From positions 1 to 64,000 of the forward strand of contig NZ_SSSN01000011.1 of the NCBI RefSeq assembly GCF_004801905.1: a stretch of DNA of 64,000 nt, read 5' to 3'. Every line of letters begins with the position of its first letter. Position 1 is the first letter of the stretch. The notes under the pieces were generated by a model. The model was not told where the DNA came from. It searched no databases and saw only the letters and a program-made list of their open reading frames with translations. The DNA is from Orlajensenia flava (GTDB taxonomy: Bacteria > Actinomycetota > Actinomycetes > Actinomycetales > Microbacteriaceae). Both the position numbers and the translations under genes were made by a program. Shown here piece after piece: positions 26,926-36,525 of the stretch.

Positions 26926-26991
26926 GGGTGGGTCGACCCGGAGTCGCAACCGACCCCGAACGGGCGATTGCGGCGGCCGCCGCGCGCTCGA

Positions 26992-27004
26992 TATTCTCGG
27001 CGCG
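26992..27004 (+). promoter_or_regulatory. Leaderless -10 box TATTCT
   Basis: TATTCT (26992-26997), 7 nt, ATG 27005. Confidence 0.5.
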
Positions 27005-27931
27005 ATGGACATCGAACACGCCCGTGCGGCGCTCGGGATCGCGGCCAGCGGCGCGCTCTTCGACGAGCAGATCGACGCCGCCTACCAGCGCGAACTCGAG
27101 CTGTGGCATCCGCTCAAGTACCCCGAGGATGAGCGCGCTCCGGCCGTGGAATGGGCGCGTCACCTCGGTGAGGCGCGCGCGGAGCTGCACGCTGAGCTGG
27201 CGCGGCAACGGCAGCGCGCCGCGATGATCGGATGGGCGCCTCCGGGTGGTCCGCCGCTGTCCGGGCCACCCGCGCCCGCCGCGCTCCGGTCCGGCCCGCC
27301 TCCCGCTGCCGCGCCCGCGCCTACCGCCGCCGCGCCCACCTATGAACCTGTTCCTCGCAGACGGATGGCGCCAGGCGCGGTCGTCGCCACCGTGGCCGGC
27401 GCCGTGCTCGCGACCGCGCTGCTCGCCGCGCCGGTGGTCGCGGCAGGCGTCTCCCTCGGTCGGCATCTCGCCGACGCCAGCCACAGCATCGATGCCGCGA
27501 CCAAGGCGATGAGCAAGGCGGACGGCGCCTCCGGGACCCCGCCCGATAGTGGCGCCGCCGACGCCGTCAGTCACTACACCTCGGGCGAGACGGGCTTCAC
27601 CTTCCCGGCCAACCTCGACTACTACAACGACGGCCGCAACACCGAGCGCTGCTCGAGCGACCTGGTCGACGGATGCTGGTCGGCCGCGGTGTTCCCCGAG
27701 CAGGACTGCACTTTGCTCGAGGTCACCTACGCCTTCTCGAACGACGAGACCTCGGTGACTCCCGACGACACCCGCACGACGGATCAGGCGGAAGCCGCCG
27801 CGTTCGAACCTGTCATCCTGGTCTGGGGCAGCAACGACTACGACTACTCCTGGATCGGCGACGTGCAGTGCGTCGATCCCAGCGACGGCGACCTGAGCAC
27901 GACGGCGGAAGGGTCGACCGCACCCGCTTAG
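27005..27931 (+). CDS. J-domain-like membrane protein with extracellular domain
   Basis: 308 residues. The N-terminal ~65 (ALGIAASGALFDEQIDAAYQ, LELWHPLKYPED, EWARHLGEARAEL) looks like a DnaJ J-domain in helix order and spacing, but the essential HPD is HPL, so it should not stimulate DnaK. A Pro/Ala-rich linker (~80-115) and one membrane helix (~120-146, VVATVAGAVLATALLAAPVV) lead to an extracellular domain with four cysteines (ERCSSDLVDGCW, EQDCTLLEV, VQCVDPS), probably two disulfides. Family not recognised. Leaderless start. A phosphatase gene follows 9 nt later. Confidence 0.7.
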   Translation: MDIEHARAALGIAASGALFDEQIDAAYQRELELWHPLKYPEDERAPAVEWARHLGEARAELHAELARQRQRAAMIGWAPPGGPPLSGPPAPAALRSGPPPAAAPAPTAAAPTYEPVPRRRMAPGAVVATVAGAVLATALLAAPVVAAGVSLGRHLADASHSIDAATKAMSKADGASGTPPDSGAADAVSHYTSGETGFTFPANLDYYNDGRNTERCSSDLVDGCWSAAVFPEQDCTLLEVTYAFSNDETSVTPDDTRTTDQAEAAAFEPVILVWGSNDYDYSWIGDVQCVDPSDGDLSTTAEGSTAPA

Positions 27932-27940
27932 GCTGGAATC
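27929..27940 (+). promoter_or_regulatory. Leaderless -10 box TAGGCT
   Basis: TAGGCT (27929-27934), 6 nt, ATG 27941. The box overlaps the stop codon of the preceding gene. Confidence 0.5.
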
Positions 27941-28522
27941 ATGGTCATCGCCTTCGTCCGCCACGGTCAGACCGACTGGAACCTGCAGCGCCGCATGCAG
28001 GGAACCAGCGACATCCCACTCAACGAGCTCGGCCGCGAGCAGGCTCGGGATGCGGGCGACGTGCTCTCCGTCGACCACTGGGATGCGGTGGTCAGTTCTC
28101 CGCTGGTGCGCGCACGGGAGACCGCAGCGATCATCGCCGAGCGCGTCGGTGCGCCTCTCGGCGCCAGCTACGACGAGCTCGTCGAGCAGCACTTCGGCGA
28201 GGCCGAGGGCATGGAGGTCGCCACGGTGCTCGAGCGGTGGCCGGACTGGCAGGCGCCGGGGCGCGAACCCGATGAGTCGGTCGGTCCGCGCGGGCTGCGT
28301 GCACTCCAGCAGATCGCCGATGAGCACGGTGACCGCGACGTCATCGTCGTCGCCCACGGCACGCTCATCCGCGCGGTCTTCGCGGAGATCAGCGGCCACG
28401 AACGCACCCACTACCCCTACCTCGAGAACGGGTCGTCATCGCGACTGCACCTGCAGGACGACGGATGGGCGCTACTGACCTTCGGCGGGGAGCCGATCGC
28501 CCTCGAGGTGGAGACAGCGTGA
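27941..28522 (+). CDS. Histidine phosphatase family protein
   Basis: A 193-residue phosphoglycerate-mutase-like phosphatase. The RHG motif VRHGQTDWN places the phospho-acceptor His8; the second active-site His is in VVAHGTLIRAVF; VVSSPLVRARETAAII carries the conserved Arg. By family it is a cytosolic phosphatase of small phosphorylated metabolites; the specific substrate is unknown. The start follows a TAGGCT box by 6 nt. The aldo/keto reductase starts within 35 nt of its stop. Confidence 0.88.
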   Translation: MVIAFVRHGQTDWNLQRRMQGTSDIPLNELGREQARDAGDVLSVDHWDAVVSSPLVRARETAAIIAERVGAPLGASYDELVEQHFGEAEGMEVATVLERWPDWQAPGREPDESVGPRGLRALQQIADEHGDRDVIVVAHGTLIRAVFAEISGHERTHYPYLENGSSSRLHLQDDGWALLTFGGEPIALEVETA

Positions 28523-28554
28523 GTGAACAATCGGCATCGAGCGAGGGAGCAGGA

Positions 28555-29490
28555 ATGAAGCGGATCACCCTGAAGGGCACGGAGATCGAGGCGCCGAACG
28601 TGGTGCTCGGCGTCATGCGCATCCAGGACAAGACGGATGACGAGGTGCGCGAACTCGTGAACACGGCGCGCGACGCCGGCATCGACTTCATCGACCACGC
28701 CGACGTGTACGGCTCAGACCTGCACGGCTGCGAGACCCGGTTCGCCGAGGCGATGCAGCTCTCGCCGTCGGAGCGGAGCGAGTTCACCCTGCAGACGAAG
28801 TGCGGGATCGTTCCGGACGGACCGTACTTCGACTTCAGTCACGACCACATCATCGCGTCCGTCGAGGGCTCGCTGAAGGCGCTCGAGACGGACTACATCG
28901 ACATCCTGCTGCTGCATCGGCCTGATGCGCTCGTCGAGCCCGAGGAGGTGGCGCGGGCATTCGAGGAGCTCGAGGCAGCCGGCAAGGTGCGAGCCTTCGG
29001 CGTCTCGAACCACACGCCGCGCCAGATCGACCTGCTCAGCAGGTACGTGACGCAGCCGATCGTGGCCAACCAGCTGCAGCTCTCCATCACGCACGCGCCG
29101 ATCATCGCCCAGGGCGTCTCGGCCAACATGGTCGACGAGGCCCAGTCCGTCACCCTCGACGGCGGCGGGATCGTCGACTACTGCCGGCTCAACGACATCA
29201 CGGTGCAGGCCTGGTCCCCGTTCCAGGCGGCGTTCTTCACCGGCGTCTTCCTCGACAACCCGCAGTACGCGGAGCTCAACGCCGTGATCGACCGGCTCGC
29301 GGCTTCCTACGACGTTCCCCCCATCGCGGTGGCGACGGCGTGGATCACCCGGCACCCGGCGAACATGCAGGTCGTGCTGGGCACCACCACGCCGGAACGC
29401 GTAACGGCGGCCGCGCTCGGGTCGGACCTCCCGCTGACCCGCGCGGAGTGGTACGAGCTGTTCCGCACCGCCGGGCACATCGTTCCCTGA
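28555..29490 (+). CDS. Aldo/keto reductase (YdhF-like)
   Basis: A 311-residue AKR TIM barrel. Catalytic residues: Asp47 and Tyr52 in DFIDHADVYG, Lys82 in LQTKCGI and the His in LLLHRPD; the C-terminal GTTTPERVTAAA binds the NADPH phosphate. It reduces carbonyls with NADPH; substrate unknown. ATG 28555 has GAGGGAGCAGG upstream; GTG 28519, overlapping the phosphatase stop, is an alternative that would add 12 residues. A VNTR-like repeat follows the stop. Confidence 0.88.
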   Translation: MKRITLKGTEIEAPNVVLGVMRIQDKTDDEVRELVNTARDAGIDFIDHADVYGSDLHGCETRFAEAMQLSPSERSEFTLQTKCGIVPDGPYFDFSHDHIIASVEGSLKALETDYIDILLLHRPDALVEPEEVARAFEELEAAGKVRAFGVSNHTPRQIDLLSRYVTQPIVANQLQLSITHAPIIAQGVSANMVDEAQSVTLDGGGIVDYCRLNDITVQAWSPFQAAFFTGVFLDNPQYAELNAVIDRLAASYDVPPIAVATAWITRHPANMQVVLGTTTPERVTAAALGSDLPLTRAEWYELFRTAGHIVP

Positions 29491-29517
29491 TGGTGCTCGC
29501 GGCCCTCACGCACAGCG

Positions 29518-29624
29518 GATGACGCGCAGCGTCGGGCGCGGATGACCCTCACGCGTCGGCGCCGCATGACCCTCAAGCGTCGGCGCCGCGGAGGAGCCTC
29601 ACGCGTCGGCGCCGCGGATGACGC

Positions 29625-29640
<16 letters not shown>
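29518..29640. repeat. ~25-bp tandem repeat (about five units) at the pgi tail
   Basis: Units at 29518-29540 (degenerate), 29541-29565, 29566-29590, 29591-29616 and 29617-29640, core CCTCACGCGTCGGCGCCG. It fills the gap between two convergent genes, and the last unit contains the final codons and stop of pgi. Confidence 0.85.
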
Positions 29641-31319
<1,679 letters not shown>

Positions 31320-31332
31320 GGAATTCAGGCTA
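31320..31332 (-). promoter_or_regulatory. Leaderless -10 box TAGCCT (pgi)
   Basis: TAGCCT (minus strand 31332-31327), 7 nt, ATG 31319. Confidence 0.5.
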
Positions 31333-31410
31333 GTGCGCGCGGCGCGACCGCGGGCGGGGTTGATCAACCACCCGTAGACGGTGAGCATGCAGCGGTGGCA
31401 GGCTCGGGTC

Positions 31411-32664
31411 ATGATCGAGGAGATCTCCACGCGGGTCTGCATCGCCGGCGGGGGCCCGGCGGGCATGATGCTCGGCCTGCTGCTCGGGCGTGCCGGCATC
31501 GACGTCGTCGTGTTGGAGAAGCACGCCGACTTCTTCCGGGACTTCCGTGGTGACACGGTGCACCCGTCGACGATGAACCTCATCGACCAGCTCGGCATCC
31601 GCGACGCCTTCGAGCGCATCCCGCACGCCCGCCTTCCTCGGCTGGACGCGGTGGTCGACGGCATCCGGCTGCACGCCATCGACTTCCGCAGCCTGCCGAA
31701 GCCGAACCGCGATGTCACTTTCATGCCGCAGTGGGACCTGCTCGACCTGCTCGCGGAGGAGGCGCGGCACTCGCCGTCGTTCCGGCTCGTGATGGACGCC
31801 GACGTGACCGGCGTGACGTGGACGGGCCAGCACGTGACGGGCGTGATGGCACAGACCCCGGATGGCGAACTGCGGGTTCGCGCCGACCTGACCGTCGCGG
31901 CGGACGGGCGCGACTCGACCGTGCGGCAGGCGCTCGACCTCGGCGTAGACCAGTTCGGCGTACCGATCGACCTCACCTGGTTCCGGCTGGATCGACCGGT
32001 CGCGCCCGTGCCGGACACGCTGGGCTATCTGCGAGATGGATCCGTGCTCATCACCATTCCCCGACCGGAATACCTTCAGTGCGGGCTGCTCATTCCGAAG
32101 GACGGCTTCTCGGACGTGAAGGCAGCCGGGATGGACGCGTTCCGCGATCGCATCCGCCGGGTGGCGCCGCGGCTGGGCTCGGTCGTCGATGGCCTGCGGA
32201 GCTGGGACCAGGTGAAGCTGCTCTCCGTGCAGATCGACCGGGTTCAACGCTGGTCGCGCGGAGGGGCGCTGTGCATCGGCGATGCAGCCCACGCCATGTC
32301 GCCGGTGTTCGGCGTCGGCATCAACTACGCGGTCCAGGATGCAGTCGCCGCCGCGAACATCCTGGTGCCCGTCCTGCGCGAGTCGGGTGTTGGCCCCGCA
32401 GCCATCGACCGTGCCCTCGTGCGGGTCGAACGACGACGCCGCATGCCGACGACGCTCATGCAGCGCGTGCAGATGGTCGTGCACGGTGTCATCGGGCGCG
32501 GGCGCGACATGGTCGTGCTGCACAATCCGCCCACGATGGGCGAGCGGTTGGCGATCCGCCTCGTGCTTCCTCTCGTGCGACCGCTCATCGCCCGTCTCGT
32601 CGGCTACGGGTTCCGACCGGAGCGCATCGACGCCGATGTGCTCGGGGAATCGGGCTCACGCTGA
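31411..32664 (+). CDS. FAD-dependent monooxygenase (PHBH/UbiH type)
   Basis: A 417-residue group A flavoprotein monooxygenase: [19 protein letters not shown] (FAD GxGxxG), a DG motif in [16 protein letters not shown], and [20 protein letters not shown] (GD motif) near residue 290. These enzymes hydroxylate aromatic or quinone substrates with NAD(P)H; substrate unknown. No signal peptide. The start could be ATG 31411 (usual distance to the GGGPAG motif) or ATG 31387, eight codons earlier. Divergent from pgi. Confidence 0.9.
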   Translation: MIEEISTRVCIAGGGPAGMMLGLLLGRAGIDVVVLEKHADFFRDFRGDTVHPSTMNLIDQLGIRDAFERIPHARLPRLDAVVDGIRLHAIDFRSLPKPNRDVTFMPQWDLLDLLAEEARHSPSFRLVMDADVTGVTWTGQHVTGVMAQTPDGELRVRADLTVAADGRDSTVRQALDLGVDQFGVPIDLTWFRLDRPVAPVPDTLGYLRDGSVLITIPRPEYLQCGLLIPKDGFSDVKAAGMDAFRDRIRRVAPRLGSVVDGLRSWDQVKLLSVQIDRVQRWSRGGALCIGDAAHAMSPVFGVGINYAVQDAVAAANILVPVLRESGVGPAAIDRALVRVERRRRMPTTLMQRVQMVVHGVIGRGRDMVVLHNPPTMGERLAIRLVLPLVRPLIARLVGYGFRPERIDADVLGESGSR

Positions 32665-32711
32665 CGCGGTGCGCTCCTCGATGCCCCACGCAGCAGGATC
32701 CCCATGCTGTC

Positions 32712-32728
32712 GCTCGGGCTTCCCGGGC
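32712..32728. terminator. Hairpin between convergent genes
   Basis: GCTCGGG (32712-32718), loop CTT, CCCGGGC (32722-32728): 7 bp with one wobble, next to the stop of the convergent trans-sulfuration gene. Confidence 0.4.
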
Positions 32729-32729
32729 G

Positions 32730-33794
32730 TCAGGGCTGGCCTATCGCTGAGACGAGGTCGTCGTACAGGTCATCGACGTGCTCGATGCCGACCGAGAGCC
32801 GCACGAGGCCCTCGGGGATCGTGGGCGCCTCGGCGGACCACCGGCGGCGGCGCTCGAAGGTCGACTCCACTCCGCCGAGACTCGTGGCGTGCACCCAGAC
32901 GTCGGTGCGTCCGATGATGGCGTCGGCGGCATCCGCGCCCCCGGTGAAGACGATCGAGATGATCGCGCCGAACCCGGGGTAGCGCACCTCGGCGAGGGCG
33001 GGGTGATCGGTGAGCCTGGCGACGAGCTCGCTCGCATTAGCCTGTGCGCGATCGAGGCGTACCGGCAATGTGCGCAGGCCGCGCAGGGCGAGGAAGGAGT
33101 CGAGCGGAGAGGGCGTCGCGCCGTGGAGGGTGCGGCGGGCGAGGACGGATGCAGCGCGCTCGGGTTCGGATGCGACGACGGCCCCCATGATCACGTCGCT
33201 GTGTCCCGCGATGTATTTGGTCGCCGAGTGGACGACGAGGTCGGCGCCCAGCTCGATCGGCCTCTGCAGCAGGGGAGTGGCGAAAGTGTTGTCGACCACG
33301 ACGATCGATCCTGCTGCGTGGGCCGCCTCGGAGATCGAACGGATGTCGGCGACCTCGAGCGCCGGGTTCGTCGGCGACTCGATCCACACCATCGAGGAGC
33401 CGTGGGCCGCCGACGCCACGGCTGCCGTGTCGGCGATGTCGACGAACTCGACAGACACCATGCCGCGCGCGGCGAGGTCGTCGAGCTGGCCGATCGTGCC
33501 GGTGTACGAGTGTCGAGGTGCGACGATGCGACCGCCCGTCGGCACGAGCGAGAGCACCGCGGCGATCGCCGCCATGCCCGAGGCGAACGAGACCGCGGAA
33601 CCGCCCTCGAGGGCGCCGAGTGCATCCTCGAACGCCGACCACGACGGGTTCGCGAACCGGCCGTACTCGAGCTCGCCGCCCGCGACGTAGGTGGACGCGA
33701 GGGTCACGGGCACATTGAGCGGCCGGTCGGACTCATGCGGAGGGCGGCCCGCCACGACGGCCGTGGTGTCGGGGTGAAGCGGCTTGTCGAGCAT
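32730..33794 (-). CDS. Cystathionine gamma-synthase / lyase family PLP enzyme
   Basis: A 354-residue Cys/Met-metabolism PLP enzyme, somewhat shorter than the usual 380-400. PLP lysine Lys193 in SATKYIAGHSDVIMG; also SGMAAIAAVLSL, SPTNPALEVADI and VVVDNTFATP. By family it carries out gamma-replacement (cystathionine synthesis from O-acyl-homoserine and cysteine) or gamma-elimination; sequence alone does not separate these, and no other sulfur gene is adjacent. ATG 33794 stands 6 nt after TACGCT. The frame continues to 34400 antisense to the serine-repeat gene, but that is spurious. Confidence 0.9.
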   Translation of the reverse strand: MLDKPLHPDTTAVVAGRPPHESDRPLNVPVTLASTYVAGGELEYGRFANPSWSAFEDALGALEGGSAVSFASGMAAIAAVLSLVPTGGRIVAPRHSYTGTIGQLDDLAARGMVSVEFVDIADTAAVASAAHGSSMVWIESPTNPALEVADIRSISEAAHAAGSIVVVDNTFATPLLQRPIELGADLVVHSATKYIAGHSDVIMGAVVASEPERAASVLARRTLHGATPSPLDSFLALRGLRTLPVRLDRAQANASELVARLTDHPALAEVRYPGFGAIISIVFTGGADAADAIIGRTDVWVHATSLGGVESTFERRRRWSAEAPTIPEGLVRLSVGIEHVDDLYDDLVSAIGQP

Positions 33795-33806
33795 CCGTTC
33801 AGCGTA
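33795..33806 (-). promoter_or_regulatory. Leaderless -10 box TACGCT
   Basis: TACGCT (minus strand 33806-33801), 6 nt, ATG 33794. Confidence 0.5.
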
Positions 33807-33954
33807 TTGCGAACCCGCCGTGAGCGCGGACGCTTCGGCCCGCTCGCTGGAGCTCGCGTGCCTCGAGTGAGCAAGGACGTGGCGGCCCCACTCACGTTCG
33901 CGACCGCTGGCGCAAGCCCGTTGCCTGCATCCGGGTGGGGAGGAGGATGGAGAA

Positions 33955-34287
33955 ATGGCTTCTCGTTGGTCCTGGCGCTCTCGCGATTCCGTGCTCTCGA
34001 TCGCGTCGACGAACTCGGTGCTCTCCGTCGGGTCCGTCGGTTCGTTCGGTTCCATCGGGTCGGTGGGGTCCTTCCTCTCCATCGGTTCGATCGCGTCGGC
34101 ACTGACCTCGCTCGGCATGGCCTCGTTCGCCTCGAGCGGATCGGTCATGTCGAGCGCGTCGTCCAACGCCGTCATGTCCTCGCACCGGGGCGTGGACGCG
34201 AACGTGCTGCCACTGGCGATCGGCTTGGTCACGACAGCCGCGGTGCTGGTGAGCCTGCGCGGAAGCCGCCTCGGCCGCACCCGATGA
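33955..34287 (+). CDS. Serine-triplet-repeat membrane protein, function unknown
   Basis: 110 residues. After a basic start (MASRWSWRSRD), residues 12-71 are twenty consecutive triplets of the form Ser-hydrophobic-X, with Ser first in 18 of 20 and Gly often third (SVGSVGSFGSIGSVGSF). A membrane helix follows (~83-101, NVLPLAIGLVTTAAVLV) and a basic end (RGSRLGRTR). Serine codons alternate TCC and TCG, so the period is kept at protein level. Strong GGAGGAGG lies upstream of ATG 33955. No known domain; the repeat could form a beta-solenoid or polyproline-type rod, anchored by the C-terminal helix. Its stop overlaps the next hydrolase start (ATGA). Confidence 0.72.
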   Translation: MASRWSWRSRDSVLSIASTNSVLSVGSVGSFGSIGSVGSFLSIGSIASALTSLGMASFASSGSVMSSASSNAVMSSHRGVDANVLPLAIGLVTTAAVLVSLRGSRLGRTR

Positions 34288-35141
34288 GCCCCACAGCCAC
34301 CGAGCTCGACGTCACCCTGGGCGACGGCCGCTCGCTGCACGCCTACGACACCGACACCGGCACCGGCAGCCGCGCCCGGCTCGCCCTGCTCTGGCAGCAC
34401 GGGTCGCCTCAGACCGGAGCGCCCCTCGAGCCGCTCGTCGAGGCGGCGGCGGAGCGCGGCATCCGCCTGTTCTCGTACGGGCGCCCGAGCTACGGCGGCT
34501 CGAGCTCCAACCCCGGCCGCACCGTCGCGTCAGCGGCGACGGACACGGCGGCGGTGGCCGATGCACTGGGCATCGACACTTTCGCGACCATGGGTGCGTC
34601 AGGTGGCGGCCCGCACGCGCTCGCCGCCGTGGCCCTCCTGCCCGATCGGGCGGTGGGCGCCGTGACGCTCGCGGGCATCGCACCGTTCACGCGCGAGTAC
34701 GACTGGTTCGACGGAATGGCCTCACCCGCCGGCATCCGCTCGGCCTTCGACGGACGCGCCGCCCGCGCGCGATTCGAGGAGACCGCCGAGTTCGACCCGG
34801 ACCAGTTCCTACCGGTCGACATCGCCGCCCTGCAGGCTCAGTGGGAGTCGCTCGGTGCTGACGTCGGGCGGTCGGAAGCCTACGGGCCGGACGGACTCAT
34901 CGACGATGACGTGGCGTTCACCTCGGCGTGGGGCTTCGATCCCGGCGACATCACGGCGCCGGTCCTGGTCGTGCAGGGCGACCTCGACAGGGTCGTTCCC
35001 CCGCAGCACGGCAGGTGGATGGCGGCACGCATCCCGAGAGCGCAGCTCTGGATTCGGGAGGGCGACGGTCACGTCTCCGTGCTCGACGCCGTACCCGCGG
35101 CCATGGACTGGCTGCTTGAGAACACCGATGAAGGGAACTGA
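34284..35141 (+). CDS. Alpha/beta hydrolase
   Basis: A 285-residue alpha/beta-hydrolase: LWQHGSPQTGAPLEPL (oxyanion His-Gly), nucleophile Ser106 in MGASGGGPHAL, acid in VVQGDLDRVVP and His in REGDGHVSVL. Cytosolic. The family includes haloalkane-dehalogenase-like and proline-iminopeptidase-like enzymes; substrate not assignable. The start overlaps the serine-repeat gene stop by 4 nt, fixing it; the frame open back to 32778 is a shadow. One base separates its stop from the next gene. Confidence 0.86.
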   Translation: MSPTATELDVTLGDGRSLHAYDTDTGTGSRARLALLWQHGSPQTGAPLEPLVEAAAERGIRLFSYGRPSYGGSSSNPGRTVASAATDTAAVADALGIDTFATMGASGGGPHALAAVALLPDRAVGAVTLAGIAPFTREYDWFDGMASPAGIRSAFDGRAARARFEETAEFDPDQFLPVDIAALQAQWESLGADVGRSEAYGPDGLIDDDVAFTSAWGFDPGDITAPVLVVQGDLDRVVPPQHGRWMAARIPRAQLWIREGDGHVSVLDAVPAAMDWLLENTDEGN

Positions 35142-35142
35142 C

Positions 35143-35784
35143 ATGGCACGCATCGTGATCCTCGGAGGACACGGCAAGGTGGCGCTGCAGCTCGAGCGGC
35201 TGCTCGCCGAGCGCGGCGACGAGGTCGATGCCGTCATCCGCAATCCCGCTCACGCGCCCGACGTGCTCGAGACCGGCGCGAACGCCGTCGTGCTCGACAT
35301 GGAGGGCAGCGATGTCGACACCCTGGCGGAGGTCCTCTCCGGGTACGACGCCGTGGTCTGGTCGGCGGGGGCGGGCGGCGGCAGCGCCGAGCGCACCTAC
35401 GCCGTCGACCGGGATGCGGCCATCCGATCGATGGATGCCGCCCGCGCTGCCGGGGTAGGGCGTTACGTGATGGTGTCGTACTTCGGGGCATCGACCGAGC
35501 ACGGCGTGCCCCAGGATGACCCGTTTTTCGCTTATGCCGACGCCAAGGCAGAGGCCGACGAGCACCTGCGGGCCAGCGGGCTCGACGCGACCGTGTTGCA
35601 ACCGAGTGGACTCCGGGATGGTCCCGGTACCGGCCTCATCGACGTCGAGGCAGAGAAGAGCGGGAACGTCGACCGCGCGGATGTCGCCGCCGTGATAGCC
35701 GCGGTCCTGGCGGACGACTCGACGATCGGCCGCACCATCCGCTTCAACGAGGGTCAGGAGCCGATCGCGCAGGCCATCGGATGA
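35143..35784 (+). CDS. NAD(P)-binding SDR-like protein
   Basis: A 213-residue atypical short-chain dehydrogenase (NAD(P)H-binding/NmrA-like): [21 protein letters not shown] is the dinucleotide fold, then [20 protein letters not shown] and [18 protein letters not shown]. The Tyr-x-x-x-Lys pair is present as YADAK. Likely a redox-sensing or reductase protein (family inference). GAAGGGA precedes ATG 35143. Third gene of the cluster serine-repeat protein, hydrolase, SDR, sirtuin. Confidence 0.84.
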   Translation: MARIVILGGHGKVALQLERLLAERGDEVDAVIRNPAHAPDVLETGANAVVLDMEGSDVDTLAEVLSGYDAVVWSAGAGGGSAERTYAVDRDAAIRSMDAARAAGVGRYVMVSYFGASTEHGVPQDDPFFAYADAKAEADEHLRASGLDATVLQPSGLRDGPGTGLIDVEAEKSGNVDRADVAAVIAAVLADDSTIGRTIRFNEGQEPIAQAIG

Positions 35785-35800
35785 GAGCAGCCGGGGCCCG

Positions 35801-36525
35801 GTGACGCGCCAGAACGGACGCTTCCGCGTCGTCGTCCTGACCGGGGCCGGCATCTCCGCCGAGAGCGGGGTGGCGACCTTCCGCGACGCCGGCGGCCTGT
35901 GGGAGGGACATCGGGTCGAGGATGTCGCCACGCCCACGGGCTTCGCGCGCGACCCCGACACCGTGCAGCGCTTCTACGACGATCGCCGCGCAGCCATCGC
36001 CGCCGTGCAGCCGAACGCGGCGCACGTGCCTTGGCCCGCCTCGAGGATGCCCTCGGCGACGACCTCCTGCTCGTCACCCAGAACATCGACGACCTGCACG
36101 AGCGAGGTGGGTCGCGGACGGTCATCCACATGCACGGGCGCATCGGCATCGCCCTCTGCCGCAGCTGCGGGCGACCGTCCGCAGCGCCCGCCACCCTGCT
36201 CGACCGTCCCCCGTGCCCGCACTGCGCGGGACGCACTCTGCGTCCCGACGTCGTCTGGTTCGGCGAGTTGCCCTACGACCTCGACCTCATCGGCCGAGCA
36301 CTCGCGGAGTGCGACCTGTTCGTCGCCGTCGGGACCTCGGGCGCCGTCTATCCGGCCGCCGGATTCGTCGCCTCGGCCTTGGAGGCCGGAGCCCGGACGC
36401 TCGAACTGAACCTCACCGTGAGCGAGGTGTCGTCGGTCTTCGACGAGGTGCGGATGGGGCGCGCGAGCGAGCTGGTGCCCGCCTGGGTCGACGAGCTGCT
36501 CGCCGAGCTCAGACGTACAGCCTGA
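35801..36525 (+). pseudogene. cobB: Sir2-family NAD-dependent deacylase, frameshifted
   Basis: A CobB-like sirtuin split by one missing base. The first frame (35801 to ~36028) gives [21 protein letters not shown], the YxxR acyl-binding pattern in RFYDDRR, and VQPNAAH. The second frame (from 36028 to 36525) continues seamlessly with [20 protein letters not shown], catalytic His in HMHG, zinc cysteines CRSC and [12 protein letters not shown] and [14 protein letters not shown]. Adding one G after 36028 (GTGCC to GTGGCC) restores a full ~241-residue protein. Either a recent null mutation or a sequencing error; all catalytic residues remain. Its 3' end overlaps the convergent GH30 gene by 17 nt. 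Confidence 0.85.

Noticed and set aside
33795-34400. N-terminal extension of the trans-sulfuration enzyme, acidic and Pro/Thr/Glu-rich
   Set aside because: It is the antisense reading of the serine-triplet gene; the family start and a TACGCT-N6-ATG pattern both support 33794.
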